In this document: in pieces, positions 33,335-41,432 of the stretch
Layout of the letters: each line of letters opens with the position of its first letter
How positions within the stretch are numbered: the first letter of the stretch is position 1
Origin: Candidatus Limimorpha caballi
GTDB lineage: Bacteria > Bacteroidota > Bacteroidia > Bacteroidales > F082
Assembly (NCBI GenBank): GCA_018064605.1
Contig: JAGHUX010000005.1
Location: 186,001-250,000 of the forward strand
Reading direction: 5' to 3'
DNA length: 64,000 nucleotides
The notes under the pieces: generated by a model
What the model saw: only the letters and a program-made list of their open reading frames with translations
The model's database searches: none
What the model was told of the DNA's origin: nothing
Position numbers and translations under genes: made by a program

Positions 33335-36300
33335 ATGAGTTTATACAGATCATCCGTAAACCACCCCGTGACGGTGTCGTTGATATTCGTGACGATAGCC
33401 ATCCTCGGTCTTTTCGCGCTCCGCAAGCTGTCCATCAACCTGCTCCCGGACATGGGCACAAACGCCATCATGGTCATGACGTCATATTCGGGCGCGAGCG
33501 CAGCAGATATAGAGACCAACATCACCAAGACGTTGGAGAACACCCTCAACGGAGTCAGCGACCTGAAGCACCTCTCCTCATCATCGAAGGAGAACGTCTC
33601 CGTCATCACATTGGAATTCACACAGGGCATTGACATTGAAGACGCCACGAACGACGTCCGCGACAAGCTCGACATGGTGCGGCAGTACCTTCCCGAGGGG
33701 GCGGGCAACCCGACCATCTTCAAGTTCAGCATGGAAGACATACCCATCATGCTTCTTTCTGCCACCGCGAAAGAGAGTCTGAGCGGTCTCGACAAAATCC
33801 TCGACGACAAGCTCGCCACGCCGCTGGCGCGTGTGTCGGGTGTCGGCACCGTCTCCGTCTCCGGCGCGCCGAAACGTGAGATCCAGGTCTTCGTCGACCC
33901 GAACAAACTCGAAGCATACCGTCTCACCATCGAACAGATCTCATCGGCCTTGGCGTCGGAGAACAGGAACACCCCGGCCGGCAACATCGACATCGGCTCC
34001 AACACATACGCCGTCCGCGTGGAGAAAGAGTTCAAGTCGGCCGACGAGATGCTTGATGTCGTGGTGGGGTCGTTCAACGGCACACCAATATACGTCAGAG
34101 ACATCGCGAGAGTGAACGACGGCGAGATGGAACGACTTCAGAAAGTATATTCCAACGGTGTCCAGGGTGCCATGATCACCATCCAGAAACAGACCGACGC
34201 CAACGCCGTGAAAGTCTCAAGAGGCGTGATGAAGGAACTTGAGGAAATCAAGAAGTCACTGCCGTCGGACATAGAGATCAACGTCATCACCGACACGTCA
34301 GAGAACATCGTCAACACCATCAACTCGTTGAAGGACACCATTTTCATCACGTTCTTCCTTGTCATGCTCGTGGTGTTCATCTTCTTGGGCAGATGGAGGG
34401 CCACAATCATCATCGTCCTTTCCATCCCGATTTCGCTTGTGGCGTCAGTGGTGTACCTCTTTGCCACCGGCAACACCTTGAACATCATCTCGATGAGTGC
34501 TCTGACCATCGCCATAGGCATGGTCGTTGACGACGCCATCGTGGTGTTGGAGAACATCACCTCTCACATCGACCGAGGGGCGAAGCCGAGAGAGGCCGCC
34601 GTCCACGCGACGCAGGAGGTCTCCATCTCCGTCATCGCATCGACGCTCACCATGCTCTGCGTGTTCCTGCCGCTGACGATGATTTCCGGGGCGATGGGCG
34701 TGTTCTTCAGCCAGCTCGGATGGATCGTGAGCATCATAATGATAGTCTCGACATCAGCGGCCCTGACACTGGTTCCGATGATGTGTTCGAGATGGCTCAA
34801 GCAGAATCCGAGGAGCCACGCATGGCACAAGATCGTCTTCACCCCCATCAACAAAGGCCTTGACGCGCTGAGCCGCGGCTACGGACGTCTCATCAACTGG
34901 GCGGTGACGCACCGTGTCTCTGTGGTCATCATCACCGTTGTCGTTTTCGTCGTGACGCTGGCGTGGACGCTCCCCGGCCTGAAGATGAGCTACATGCCGA
35001 GTTCGGACATGGGACGCCTGCAAATCAGCATCGAGATGCCTGTCGGCACCCAGGAGGACATCACCGGACAGATCGGCGCCGAGCTGTCGGAGAAATACAT
35101 GAAGATGTTCCCCGAGATTCGGGTGATGAACTACCGTTACGGCGTCGCCGACGAGGAGAACGCCTTCGCCTCGATGCAGAACAACGGCACGCACATCCTT
35201 GCCATGAACATAGACCTCGGCGGCAAGACGACACGTGAGAGAAGCACGCAGGAGATTGCCGAGATAATCCGCAAAGACCTCAAGAACAACGCCTTGATCA
35301 AGAAATACAACGTGTCGGAAGGCATGGGCATGGGTTCGACGGCAAGCGTGAAACTCGACATCTACGGATACGACTTCAACACTTCAGACAGGATTGCGAA
35401 CGACATCGTCACGCTGCTTGGAGACAGGCCTGAGATTTCGCAGGCGCTCATAAGCCGAGACGACTATTCGCCCGAATATCATGTTGACTTTGACCGCGAG
35501 AAGCTGAAGCTCAACGGCATAGACCTCACCACCGCATCGCAGTACGTGAGGAACCGCATCAACGGCTCAATCATGAGCTTCTTCCGTCAGGACGGTGACG
35601 AATACAACATACGTGTGCGCTACGCGCCGGAGTTCCGCCAGAGCACCGAAGACATCGAGAACATCGTCCTTTACGGCTCGTCAGGCCAGGCCATCAGGCT
35701 CAGCGAGGTGGCGGAGATCGTCGAAAGCCAGACCCCTCCCACCATCACGCGCAAGGACCGCGAACGTATCGTGACAATCACGGCGATAGTTGCGAAAGGC
35801 TACGCCCTGAGCGACGCCGTCGCCGCATCACGGAAGTGCATCGAGGCGACAGACATCCCGATGGAGTTCTCAGTCAACATCGCGGGTGACTACGAGAACC
35901 AGCAGGAGGCGTTCTCCGACCTGTCCATGCTGCTCTTCCTCATCATCATCCTTGTATATGTCGTCATGGCATCACAGTTCGAGTCACTGCTCGACCCATT
36001 TGTCATCATGTTCTCAGTGCCGTTCGCCATCACAGGCGTTCTCATCGGACTGAAAGTCAACATGATGCCTGTCGATGTCATGGCAATGATAGGATTGCTG
36101 ATTCTTGTCGGCATCGTCGTGAAGAACGGCATTGTGCTCATCGACTACACCAGGCTGTGTCTCGAGCGCGGCATGGGCATCAACGAGGCGGTGACGACAG
36201 CATCACGGCAGCGTCTGCGCCCCATCCTGATGACCACGTTGACGACAGTGCTCGGCATGGTGCCGATGGCGCTCGGCGACGGCGAGGGCGCGGAGATGTG

Positions 36301-36454
36301 GAACGGACTGGGCGTCGTCGTCGCATGGGGTCTCTCCGTTTCAACATTGATCACATTGGTCCTCATCCCGACATTGTATGCAATCTTCATCTCAAGAAGA
36401 CAGAAGCGTCAAGCCAGGAGAGCAGCGAAATTAGCTTTACAACAAAACAACTAA
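33335..36454 (+). CDS. RND-family efflux transporter (AcrB/HAE1-like)
   Basis: 1039 residues, full length for the family. Twelve membrane helices are split 1+5+1+5, with two large periplasmic loops (about 30-330 and 545-850). The proton-relay Asp pair is visible in TM4 as MVVDDAIVVLEN (Asp399-Asp400), with the conserved partner region MPVDVMAMIGLLILVGIVVKNGIVLIDYTR in TM10-11. It exports small molecules using the proton gradient; the substrate cannot be read from sequence. The operon also encodes the duct and adaptor upstream and a PII-like protein ten bases downstream. Confidence 0.95.
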   Translation: MSLYRSSVNHPVTVSLIFVTIAILGLFALRKLSINLLPDMGTNAIMVMTSYSGASAADIETNITKTLENTLNGVSDLKHLSSSSKENVSVITLEFTQGIDIEDATNDVRDKLDMVRQYLPEGAGNPTIFKFSMEDIPIMLLSATAKESLSGLDKILDDKLATPLARVSGVGTVSVSGAPKREIQVFVDPNKLEAYRLTIEQISSALASENRNTPAGNIDIGSNTYAVRVEKEFKSADEMLDVVVGSFNGTPIYVRDIARVNDGEMERLQKVYSNGVQGAMITIQKQTDANAVKVSRGVMKELEEIKKSLPSDIEINVITDTSENIVNTINSLKDTIFITFFLVMLVVFIFLGRWRATIIIVLSIPISLVASVVYLFATGNTLNIISMSALTIAIGMVVDDAIVVLENITSHIDRGAKPREAAVHATQEVSISVIASTLTMLCVFLPLTMISGAMGVFFSQLGWIVSIIMIVSTSAALTLVPMMCSRWLKQNPRSHAWHKIVFTPINKGLDALSRGYGRLINWAVTHRVSVVIITVVVFVVTLAWTLPGLKMSYMPSSDMGRLQISIEMPVGTQEDITGQIGAELSEKYMKMFPEIRVMNYRYGVADEENAFASMQNNGTHILAMNIDLGGKTTRERSTQEIAEIIRKDLKNNALIKKYNVSEGMGMGSTASVKLDIYGYDFNTSDRIANDIVTLLGDRPEISQALISRDDYSPEYHVDFDREKLKLNGIDLTTASQYVRNRINGSIMSFFRQDGDEYNIRVRYAPEFRQSTEDIENIVLYGSSGQAIRLSEVAEIVESQTPPTITRKDRERIVTITAIVAKGYALSDAVAASRKCIEATDIPMEFSVNIAGDYENQQEAFSDLSMLLFLIIILVYVVMASQFESLLDPFVIMFSVPFAITGVLIGLKVNMMPVDVMAMIGLLILVGIVVKNGIVLIDYTRLCLERGMGINEAVTTASRQRLRPILMTTLTTVLGMVPMALGDGEGAEMWNGLGVVVAWGLSVSTLITLVLIPTLYAIFISRRQKRQARRAAKLALQQNN

Positions 36455-36463
36455 TCTGACAAC

Positions 36464-36757
36464 ATGAAAGCAATATTCATCGCCTACAACCAGGCATATT
36501 ACGAAGAAATCCAGGACCTCCTCGAGAAGCAGGGGGTCCGCGGGTTCACCAGATGGAACGAGATAACAGGAAGAGGCAGCACTACCGGTGAGGCGCACTA
36601 CGGGAACCACACTTGGCCGACATTCAACGACGCGATGCTGACATTCGTCGATGACGACAAGCTGTCAGACATCATGAGGATGCTTCACGAGCACGACGAA
36701 AAAACGCCCGAACTCGGATTGCGGGCGTTTTCATGGGATATCGAAGGGACGATATGA
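36464..36757 (+). CDS. PII-like protein associated with the RND transporter
   Basis: 97 residues. MKAIFIAYNQAYYEEIQDLLEKQGVRGFTRWNEITGRG looks like the ferredoxin-like PII/CutA core, with an aromatic and Gly-rich T-loop-like insert (GSTTGEAHYGNHTWP) and a strand MLTFVDDDKL. I recall small transporter-associated PII-like proteins next to RND operons in Porphyromonas and relatives. No canonical PII uridylylation Tyr motif is seen. It may bind a small ligand and gate or report on the pump; that is inference. An intrinsic-terminator-like hairpin lies inside its last 20 codons, and its stop abuts the convergent gene's stop. Confidence 0.78.
   Translation: MKAIFIAYNQAYYEEIQDLLEKQGVRGFTRWNEITGRGSTTGEAHYGNHTWPTFNDAMLTFVDDDKLSDIMRMLHEHDEKTPELGLRAFSWDIEGTI
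36701..36731. terminator. Intrinsic terminator embedded in the PII-like coding sequence
   Basis: Perfect 10-bp stem AAAACGCCCG (36701-36710) with CGGGCGTTTT (36722-36731) and an 11-base loop. On the minus strand it is followed by six T residues and lies 27 bases past the stop of the secreted-protein gene, so it is a good terminator for that gene. On the plus strand it could stop the efflux operon before its final codons. Confidence 0.75.
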
Positions 36758-38596
36758 CTACTCGAACATGAACGAGTTCGCGTCAATCTTGTCATCAACA
36801 GATGTCTCCTTCGGCTGCCAGGTCCTGACATGTATGATTGGTTTTTCGTAACGCAAGTCAACCATCAGGAAAAGATAGCCGGTGTCGCCGTAGTTGCTTG
36901 ATGTGTATTCCTGTTTCACTTCGACACCAACGACGTTGTTTATTCCGTTGACAAGGTTAAACTGTGTGTCGGTGAAACGCAAGTTCACGAACTCGTTGTT
37001 GTCGAAGGTGCGGATAAGACGTGAGATGAACTGGCTTTTCGACACGGTGTCGTATTTCACTTTCATGTCTTCCCTCAAGTTGATATTGTCAGATTTCTTG
37101 GTCTCCTTGAACACCGAACCTATTATGATGAGTGCGTTGTCAGAGAATATCTGGTTAAGGTATTCGCGGCGTTTCAGGGCGTATGCGGTCTGGTAATCCT
37201 CAAGGAAGTTCATCAGTGTGAGTCTCGCGTCCTCAGACCATCTGTCTTTCGACAGTATCTGCCCTTCCGCGATGTCTGTCAACCTGAACGACAACGAGCT
37301 TATCAGCATCGACGAGTTTTCAATTCTGAATGTCACCTCGCGGATCAGACTCACGTGATTGGCGAAATCGAATTGCATCGGGATGGAACGGCAGATCACC
37401 TCATCCTTGAAATTGAGATACTTGTAAGATGGCGTGGCGATGATTTTGCACTTGCCGGAATTCAGCATGTCGCGGAACATGACATAGCCGTCAGGGGTAA
37501 AATACTGCTTGGCCAACTCGCTGTCATGACTGTTGATCGCCTTCTCCACGGCCTTCATTATGTGTGAGTATCTGTCTTCAGATGTCCGCAACGAATCCAT
37601 GAACGATTCCGTTTTCGCCATGGTTTCCTGAACATCATCGGCGTAAACCTTCATTTCATCTATGTTTCTCACCTTCGGGGCATTGCTTGTCGGGACCACC
37701 TTCCTTGAAGAAGGAAAGTCGATATGCTCATCGAGCACATTCATTATTGTATAAGCCTCCACGGCCAGGTTTTTGGCGGCGTCACGGTTTTCAATATCAA
37801 TGACGAGTATCACGTCGCCCATGTCTGAGTCAGCGAGTTGGATGTGGCAGATGCCGTTGTTCACCGAAGCTGACACGGTGCCATTGCCGTCGTTGTATTC
37901 GAAGGCGAGGCTGCTGACGCTGTTCCCGTACAAGTTGACACCGAAGACGAATTCGTTCTCAGAAGAGCCTTCCCCTCTGTGCGGTACCACGACGATCTCA
38001 GACAACAGTGACTCAATCTTGTCTTGTATCCATCTGTAAGTCTGGTCTTCATAGTCCATTTCCGTATCGTAATAATAAAGATTCTCGCCATCAGGATGCG
38101 AGTAGCAGAGCATAAGCGCCCAGTAATAATAGCGCAACGCGACATCACAAATCAGCTGTTCCTCAGCCGACCTCCCCTGGTTTATGTAGTCAATGATGAG
38201 TTTCTCGCGCTTCTCGCACATTGCGTTGAAATCACTCTTGCTGATATACCTGAAGACCTTCACTGCGCCCTCGGCGTCATTAAGGATTATGTCGTCGGAC
38301 ATTTTCTTGATGTCATCGGCAAACGTCTCTATCACACGTTCACGTTGCACATCCTCATCTTCGGAATCCGGGAAAAAGAGGTTTTGCAGCGAACTGTCAT
38401 CAGATATGTTCTGAATCATTTTTTTCATGGCATCATCGTCAGCCTTCCTTTTGCTCTTGCAGTCGTCGCTTTCGCCCCAGTAATAATTGGCATCAGATTT
38501 CAGATTGTCAGCCTTGCTCCGATTCTCGGCAAAATTCTGCGAATTACTCGTAAATCCCAATGACACCAACGAAATCAGTAAAAGTATTCTCTTCAT
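36758..38596 (-). CDS. Large secreted protein, LPP20-like N-terminus, function unknown
   Basis: 612 residues from the ATG at 38596. Signal peptide covers about 1-20 (cleavage near SNSQ). The early mature region YYWGESDDCKSKRKADDDAMKKMIQNIS resembles the start of LPP20/FlgO-like envelope proteins, where Trp-Gly-Glu is followed by a helix with repeated Ala/Asp. A middle beta-rich region (NLYGNSVSSLAFEYNDGNG; ICHIQLADSDMGDVILVID) and two later blocks that look duplicated (YFTPDGYVMFRDMLNSGKC; IFSDNALIIIGSVF) suggest NTF2-like cavities. No enzyme motif is seen. A TATTTTTG promoter sits 33 bases upstream. Confidence 0.75.
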   Translation of the reverse strand: MKRILLLISLVSLGFTSNSQNFAENRSKADNLKSDANYYWGESDDCKSKRKADDDAMKKMIQNISDDSSLQNLFFPDSEDEDVQRERVIETFADDIKKMSDDIILNDAEGAVKVFRYISKSDFNAMCEKREKLIIDYINQGRSAEEQLICDVALRYYYWALMLCYSHPDGENLYYYDTEMDYEDQTYRWIQDKIESLLSEIVVVPHRGEGSSENEFVFGVNLYGNSVSSLAFEYNDGNGTVSASVNNGICHIQLADSDMGDVILVIDIENRDAAKNLAVEAYTIMNVLDEHIDFPSSRKVVPTSNAPKVRNIDEMKVYADDVQETMAKTESFMDSLRTSEDRYSHIMKAVEKAINSHDSELAKQYFTPDGYVMFRDMLNSGKCKIIATPSYKYLNFKDEVICRSIPMQFDFANHVSLIREVTFRIENSSMLISSLSFRLTDIAEGQILSKDRWSEDARLTLMNFLEDYQTAYALKRREYLNQIFSDNALIIIGSVFKETKKSDNINLREDMKVKYDTVSKSQFISRLIRTFDNNEFVNLRFTDTQFNLVNGINNVVGVEVKQEYTSSNYGDTGYLFLMVDLRYEKPIIHVRTWQPKETSVDDKIDANSFMFE

Positions 38597-38629
38597 TTTC
38601 TTCAAAATACGTTTAAAAAATTAACCGCG

Positions 38630-38637
38630 CAAAAATA
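38630..38637 (-). promoter_or_regulatory. Promoter -7 element of the large secreted-protein gene
   Basis: TATTTTTG on the minus strand, 33 bases before the ATG at 38596. Confidence 0.65.
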
Positions 38638-38795
38638 GGGAAATTATCGATTTGAACAAAATATTTTTCGCATATAAAATTCACACCGCCACAGTGGCAG
38701 CGACCCGCCGGCAATCATCGACGCAAAGCGTACCAACAGAGACAACACCATGCCATAAATTTTCAACAAAGAGATGCCCGCGAAAGAAAAATCAT

Positions 38796-38803
38796 TATTT
38801 TTG
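38796..38803 (+). promoter_or_regulatory. Promoter -7 element of the hybrid kinase gene
   Basis: TATTTTTG, 18 bases before the ATG at 38822; an earlier in-frame ATG at 38774 lies upstream of it and is rejected. Confidence 0.65.
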
Positions 38804-38821
38804 CACTTCATCTTAAAAGAA

Positions 38822-41278
38822 ATGAGGCACAAACTTAAAAGCAGAAGCGGCAACGAACGGCGTGTACGATACAGCGCAACCATCATCTTCCTGATGGTCG
38901 CGGCACTTTGCACAGCCATGATATATTACATCTCAAACCTGAGGAACACAATCTCTGAGCAGAGGCGGAACATCAGCCGGAATGAGAATGTGCTGGGTCT
39001 CACCAACGCGCTCATCCGCACCGTCAACGAGGCGCAGGCCAACGCGCAACTCTACACTTTCTCAAGCAACCCGAAGCAACTCAAGATCTTCAATGACAAG
39101 CTCAACGACATCAAAGTCATCAACGATTCAATCCTGACTCACTCGGAATTCGACACCACAAACAAAGTCATCTTGGATGAGCTGACGAATCTGCTGCAAC
39201 GCAAAAAACTGATTGTCAGCAACATATCAAGACAATACGAGGCTTTCAACCCTTATGATGAGATTTACGACCTCATCATGAACCGCAAACAGGGAAGCAA
39301 GCCGGAGGTCGTCGCCGTCACGACACAGGACACCATCGTCAAGAAGGCGGAAAGGAGGAGCTTCTTCGAGCGTCTTTTCTCATCCGAAAACGCCACCGAC
39401 AGCGTCATCCTTCTGTCGAGAACCACATTCGACACAATCGACAAAGGATTCCAACCCGACACGACCGGCCTGCTGCACGACATCCAGATCTACAGCGAGA
39501 AAGGCCGGAACGAATATCTAAGAGGAATCAAAGACATTGAGAACCAATATCACACACTGATCCTCGCCGACCAGAAGATCTCAGAGGAGATTTCCGGGCT
39601 TCTCATCACATTGCACAGGCAGACACTTGAGACCGTGATAGCCGAGGTTCAGAAAAGCGAATCGCTGATCAGAAGGAACCTCTCCTACTCCATCTTCAGC
39701 GGAATCTTGGCGATGGCACTCATTCTCATCTTTATCATCTTGATTTTCTGCGACATACAGAAAGTATCAAAAGCGAGGAGAGAACGTGAAGAGGCTCTTC
39801 AGCGTGCCGACGAGACCATGGAGAGCCGTCACAAGCTGCTGCTTTCAGTCTCACACGACATCAAGGCGCCGCTCTCCTCCGTGATCGGATACATCGAGCT
39901 GATGAAGACCGAGCGGCTCCAGGCGCACGACATCGCGCGTCTGAACTCCATGAAATACTCGTCAGAGCACATTCTGTCGCTGCTCTCGAACCTGCTCGAA
40001 TTCTCAAGCCTCGACCAGGGACGGCAATTCGTGAGACGCTCTGACTTCGACATCTCTGAGATGTGCGACCAACTCAGGAACATGTTCATGCCTGTGGCCG
40101 AGAACAAACAGCTGAAACTTTTTTATCACAAGGGCATACCGGAACACCTTCACATCAGCTCCGACCCGTTGAAGATCAAGCAGATAATCAGCAACATCAT
40201 TTCAAACTCACTGAAATACACCATCGAAGGCGAGGTTCATTTCGGCGTTTATATGGACAACAAGAAACTGATTTTCAGCGTGATAGACAGCGGCATAGGC
40301 ATTCCGGAAGACAAGATAGAAGACATGTTCAAGCCGTTCAGCCGGGCAGAGAACAACACCGGGCTCGCCGAGGGCAACGGGTTCGGGCTCTATGTGGTGA
40401 AAGGCCTTCTCGACCTTCTCGGAGGCGAAATAAGGATGATGTCAGAAGTCGGGAGAGGGACACACACCGAGATCATCATACCGGTGAAACTCGTGGAGAA
40501 GGTCGCGGAAACGGAAGCCACGGACCATGTGAACCCTGAGCCGAAGCCTGACAGGAGCCTCAACATCCTGCTCGTCGATGACGACAACAGCCTCCTCACC
40601 GTCGCGAGCGCGATGCTGGCCAAACTCGGACAGAAATCAGACTTCTGCCGTTCCTCCGTGGAGTTCAGGAAATACCTTGAAGTCGTCGGGAACTTCGACA
40701 TCGTCATCACCGACAGGGAGATGGGCACATTCTCCGGCATCGACGTCCTGCATTCAATAAGAGACATCAAGCCCGAGATGCAAGTCATCATCATGACGGC
40801 GCGTGACGAGTACGGACAGCATTCCGCGAAATCGGAAGGATTCGACGGTTATCTCAAGAAACCATTCCGCATCAATGACCTGGCAGAGCTTCTGCACATA
40901 AACTGGGACGGGATGGATGCGAGAAAATGTTCATTCTCAGATGACTTCCCAGGCCTTTGCACGATGTTCGACAACGACGAATGCGCGATAAAGGAAATCC
41001 TTGAGGCCTTTGCCAAGACGACCGCCGACAACCTTGTCGCCTTGAACGACGCGGTCAACGGGCACGACTTCGCGAAGGCGCAGGCCGTATGCCACAAGAT
41101 GAAACCGATGTTCATCCAACTTGAGCAGAAGTCGGCCGACTACCTGACAAAAATGGACGGGCTGAGAGGTCAGGAATCACCGTCATTCCCCGGATGGGAA
41201 GAAAAAGGCGTCGGCTTCATGGAAGAAACCGACGTCCTCTTGAATCTGCTGTCGGAAAAATACGACATCTCAGACTGA
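38822..41278 (+). CDS. Hybrid sensor histidine kinase with receiver and HPt domains
   Basis: 818 residues from the ATG at 38822. A first membrane helix (about 18-38), a roughly 240-residue periplasmic sensor rich in helices, and a second helix (about 293-315) come first. Then HisKA with His345 in SVSHDIKAPLSSV, a HATPase with GIGIPEDKI and GNGFGLYVVKGL, a receiver with Asp631 in VITDREMG, and a C-terminal HPt-like domain with His758 in AVCHKMKPM. This His-Asp-His layout needs a separate response regulator, which is not adjacent; the sigma-54 regulator at 52390-53724 is one orphan candidate in the window. The signal is unknown. Confidence 0.92.
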   Translation: MRHKLKSRSGNERRVRYSATIIFLMVAALCTAMIYYISNLRNTISEQRRNISRNENVLGLTNALIRTVNEAQANAQLYTFSSNPKQLKIFNDKLNDIKVINDSILTHSEFDTTNKVILDELTNLLQRKKLIVSNISRQYEAFNPYDEIYDLIMNRKQGSKPEVVAVTTQDTIVKKAERRSFFERLFSSENATDSVILLSRTTFDTIDKGFQPDTTGLLHDIQIYSEKGRNEYLRGIKDIENQYHTLILADQKISEEISGLLITLHRQTLETVIAEVQKSESLIRRNLSYSIFSGILAMALILIFIILIFCDIQKVSKARREREEALQRADETMESRHKLLLSVSHDIKAPLSSVIGYIELMKTERLQAHDIARLNSMKYSSEHILSLLSNLLEFSSLDQGRQFVRRSDFDISEMCDQLRNMFMPVAENKQLKLFYHKGIPEHLHISSDPLKIKQIISNIISNSLKYTIEGEVHFGVYMDNKKLIFSVIDSGIGIPEDKIEDMFKPFSRAENNTGLAEGNGFGLYVVKGLLDLLGGEIRMMSEVGRGTHTEIIIPVKLVEKVAETEATDHVNPEPKPDRSLNILLVDDDNSLLTVASAMLAKLGQKSDFCRSSVEFRKYLEVVGNFDIVITDREMGTFSGIDVLHSIRDIKPEMQVIIMTARDEYGQHSAKSEGFDGYLKKPFRINDLAELLHINWDGMDARKCSFSDDFPGLCTMFDNDECAIKEILEAFAKTTADNLVALNDAVNGHDFAKAQAVCHKMKPMFIQLEQKSADYLTKMDGLRGQESPSFPGWEEKGVGFMEETDVLLNLLSEKYDISD

Positions 41279-41303
41279 ACCGGCGAATCCAGCCGCCGAG
41301 CCG

Positions 41304-41402
41304 TCATCGTATCGCCGGACATTCCTTCTTGCATGAACTCATCACGCCTGCAACCGCGAGCATCATCACCGCACAGGCCATAATTTTCAAATACTTTTTC
41401 AT
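41304..41402 (-). CDS. Tiny lipoprotein downstream of typA
   Basis: 32 residues. The start MKKYLKIMACAVMM and the hydrophobic core lead to a clear lipobox GVMSSC with Cys24, leaving only a nine-residue mature peptide (CKKECPAIR) with a second Cys. It begins 31 bases after the typA stop on the same strand, so it may be the last gene of that operon. A short inverted repeat (CCGGCGA 41280-41286 and TCGCCGG 41312-41318) spans its end. Coding is supported by the well-formed signal sequence; function unknown. Confidence 0.6.
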   Translation of the reverse strand: MKKYLKIMACAVMMLAVAGVMSSCKKECPAIR

Positions 41403-41432
41403 AATCAATGTAATATTATTTTTTACTGATTA

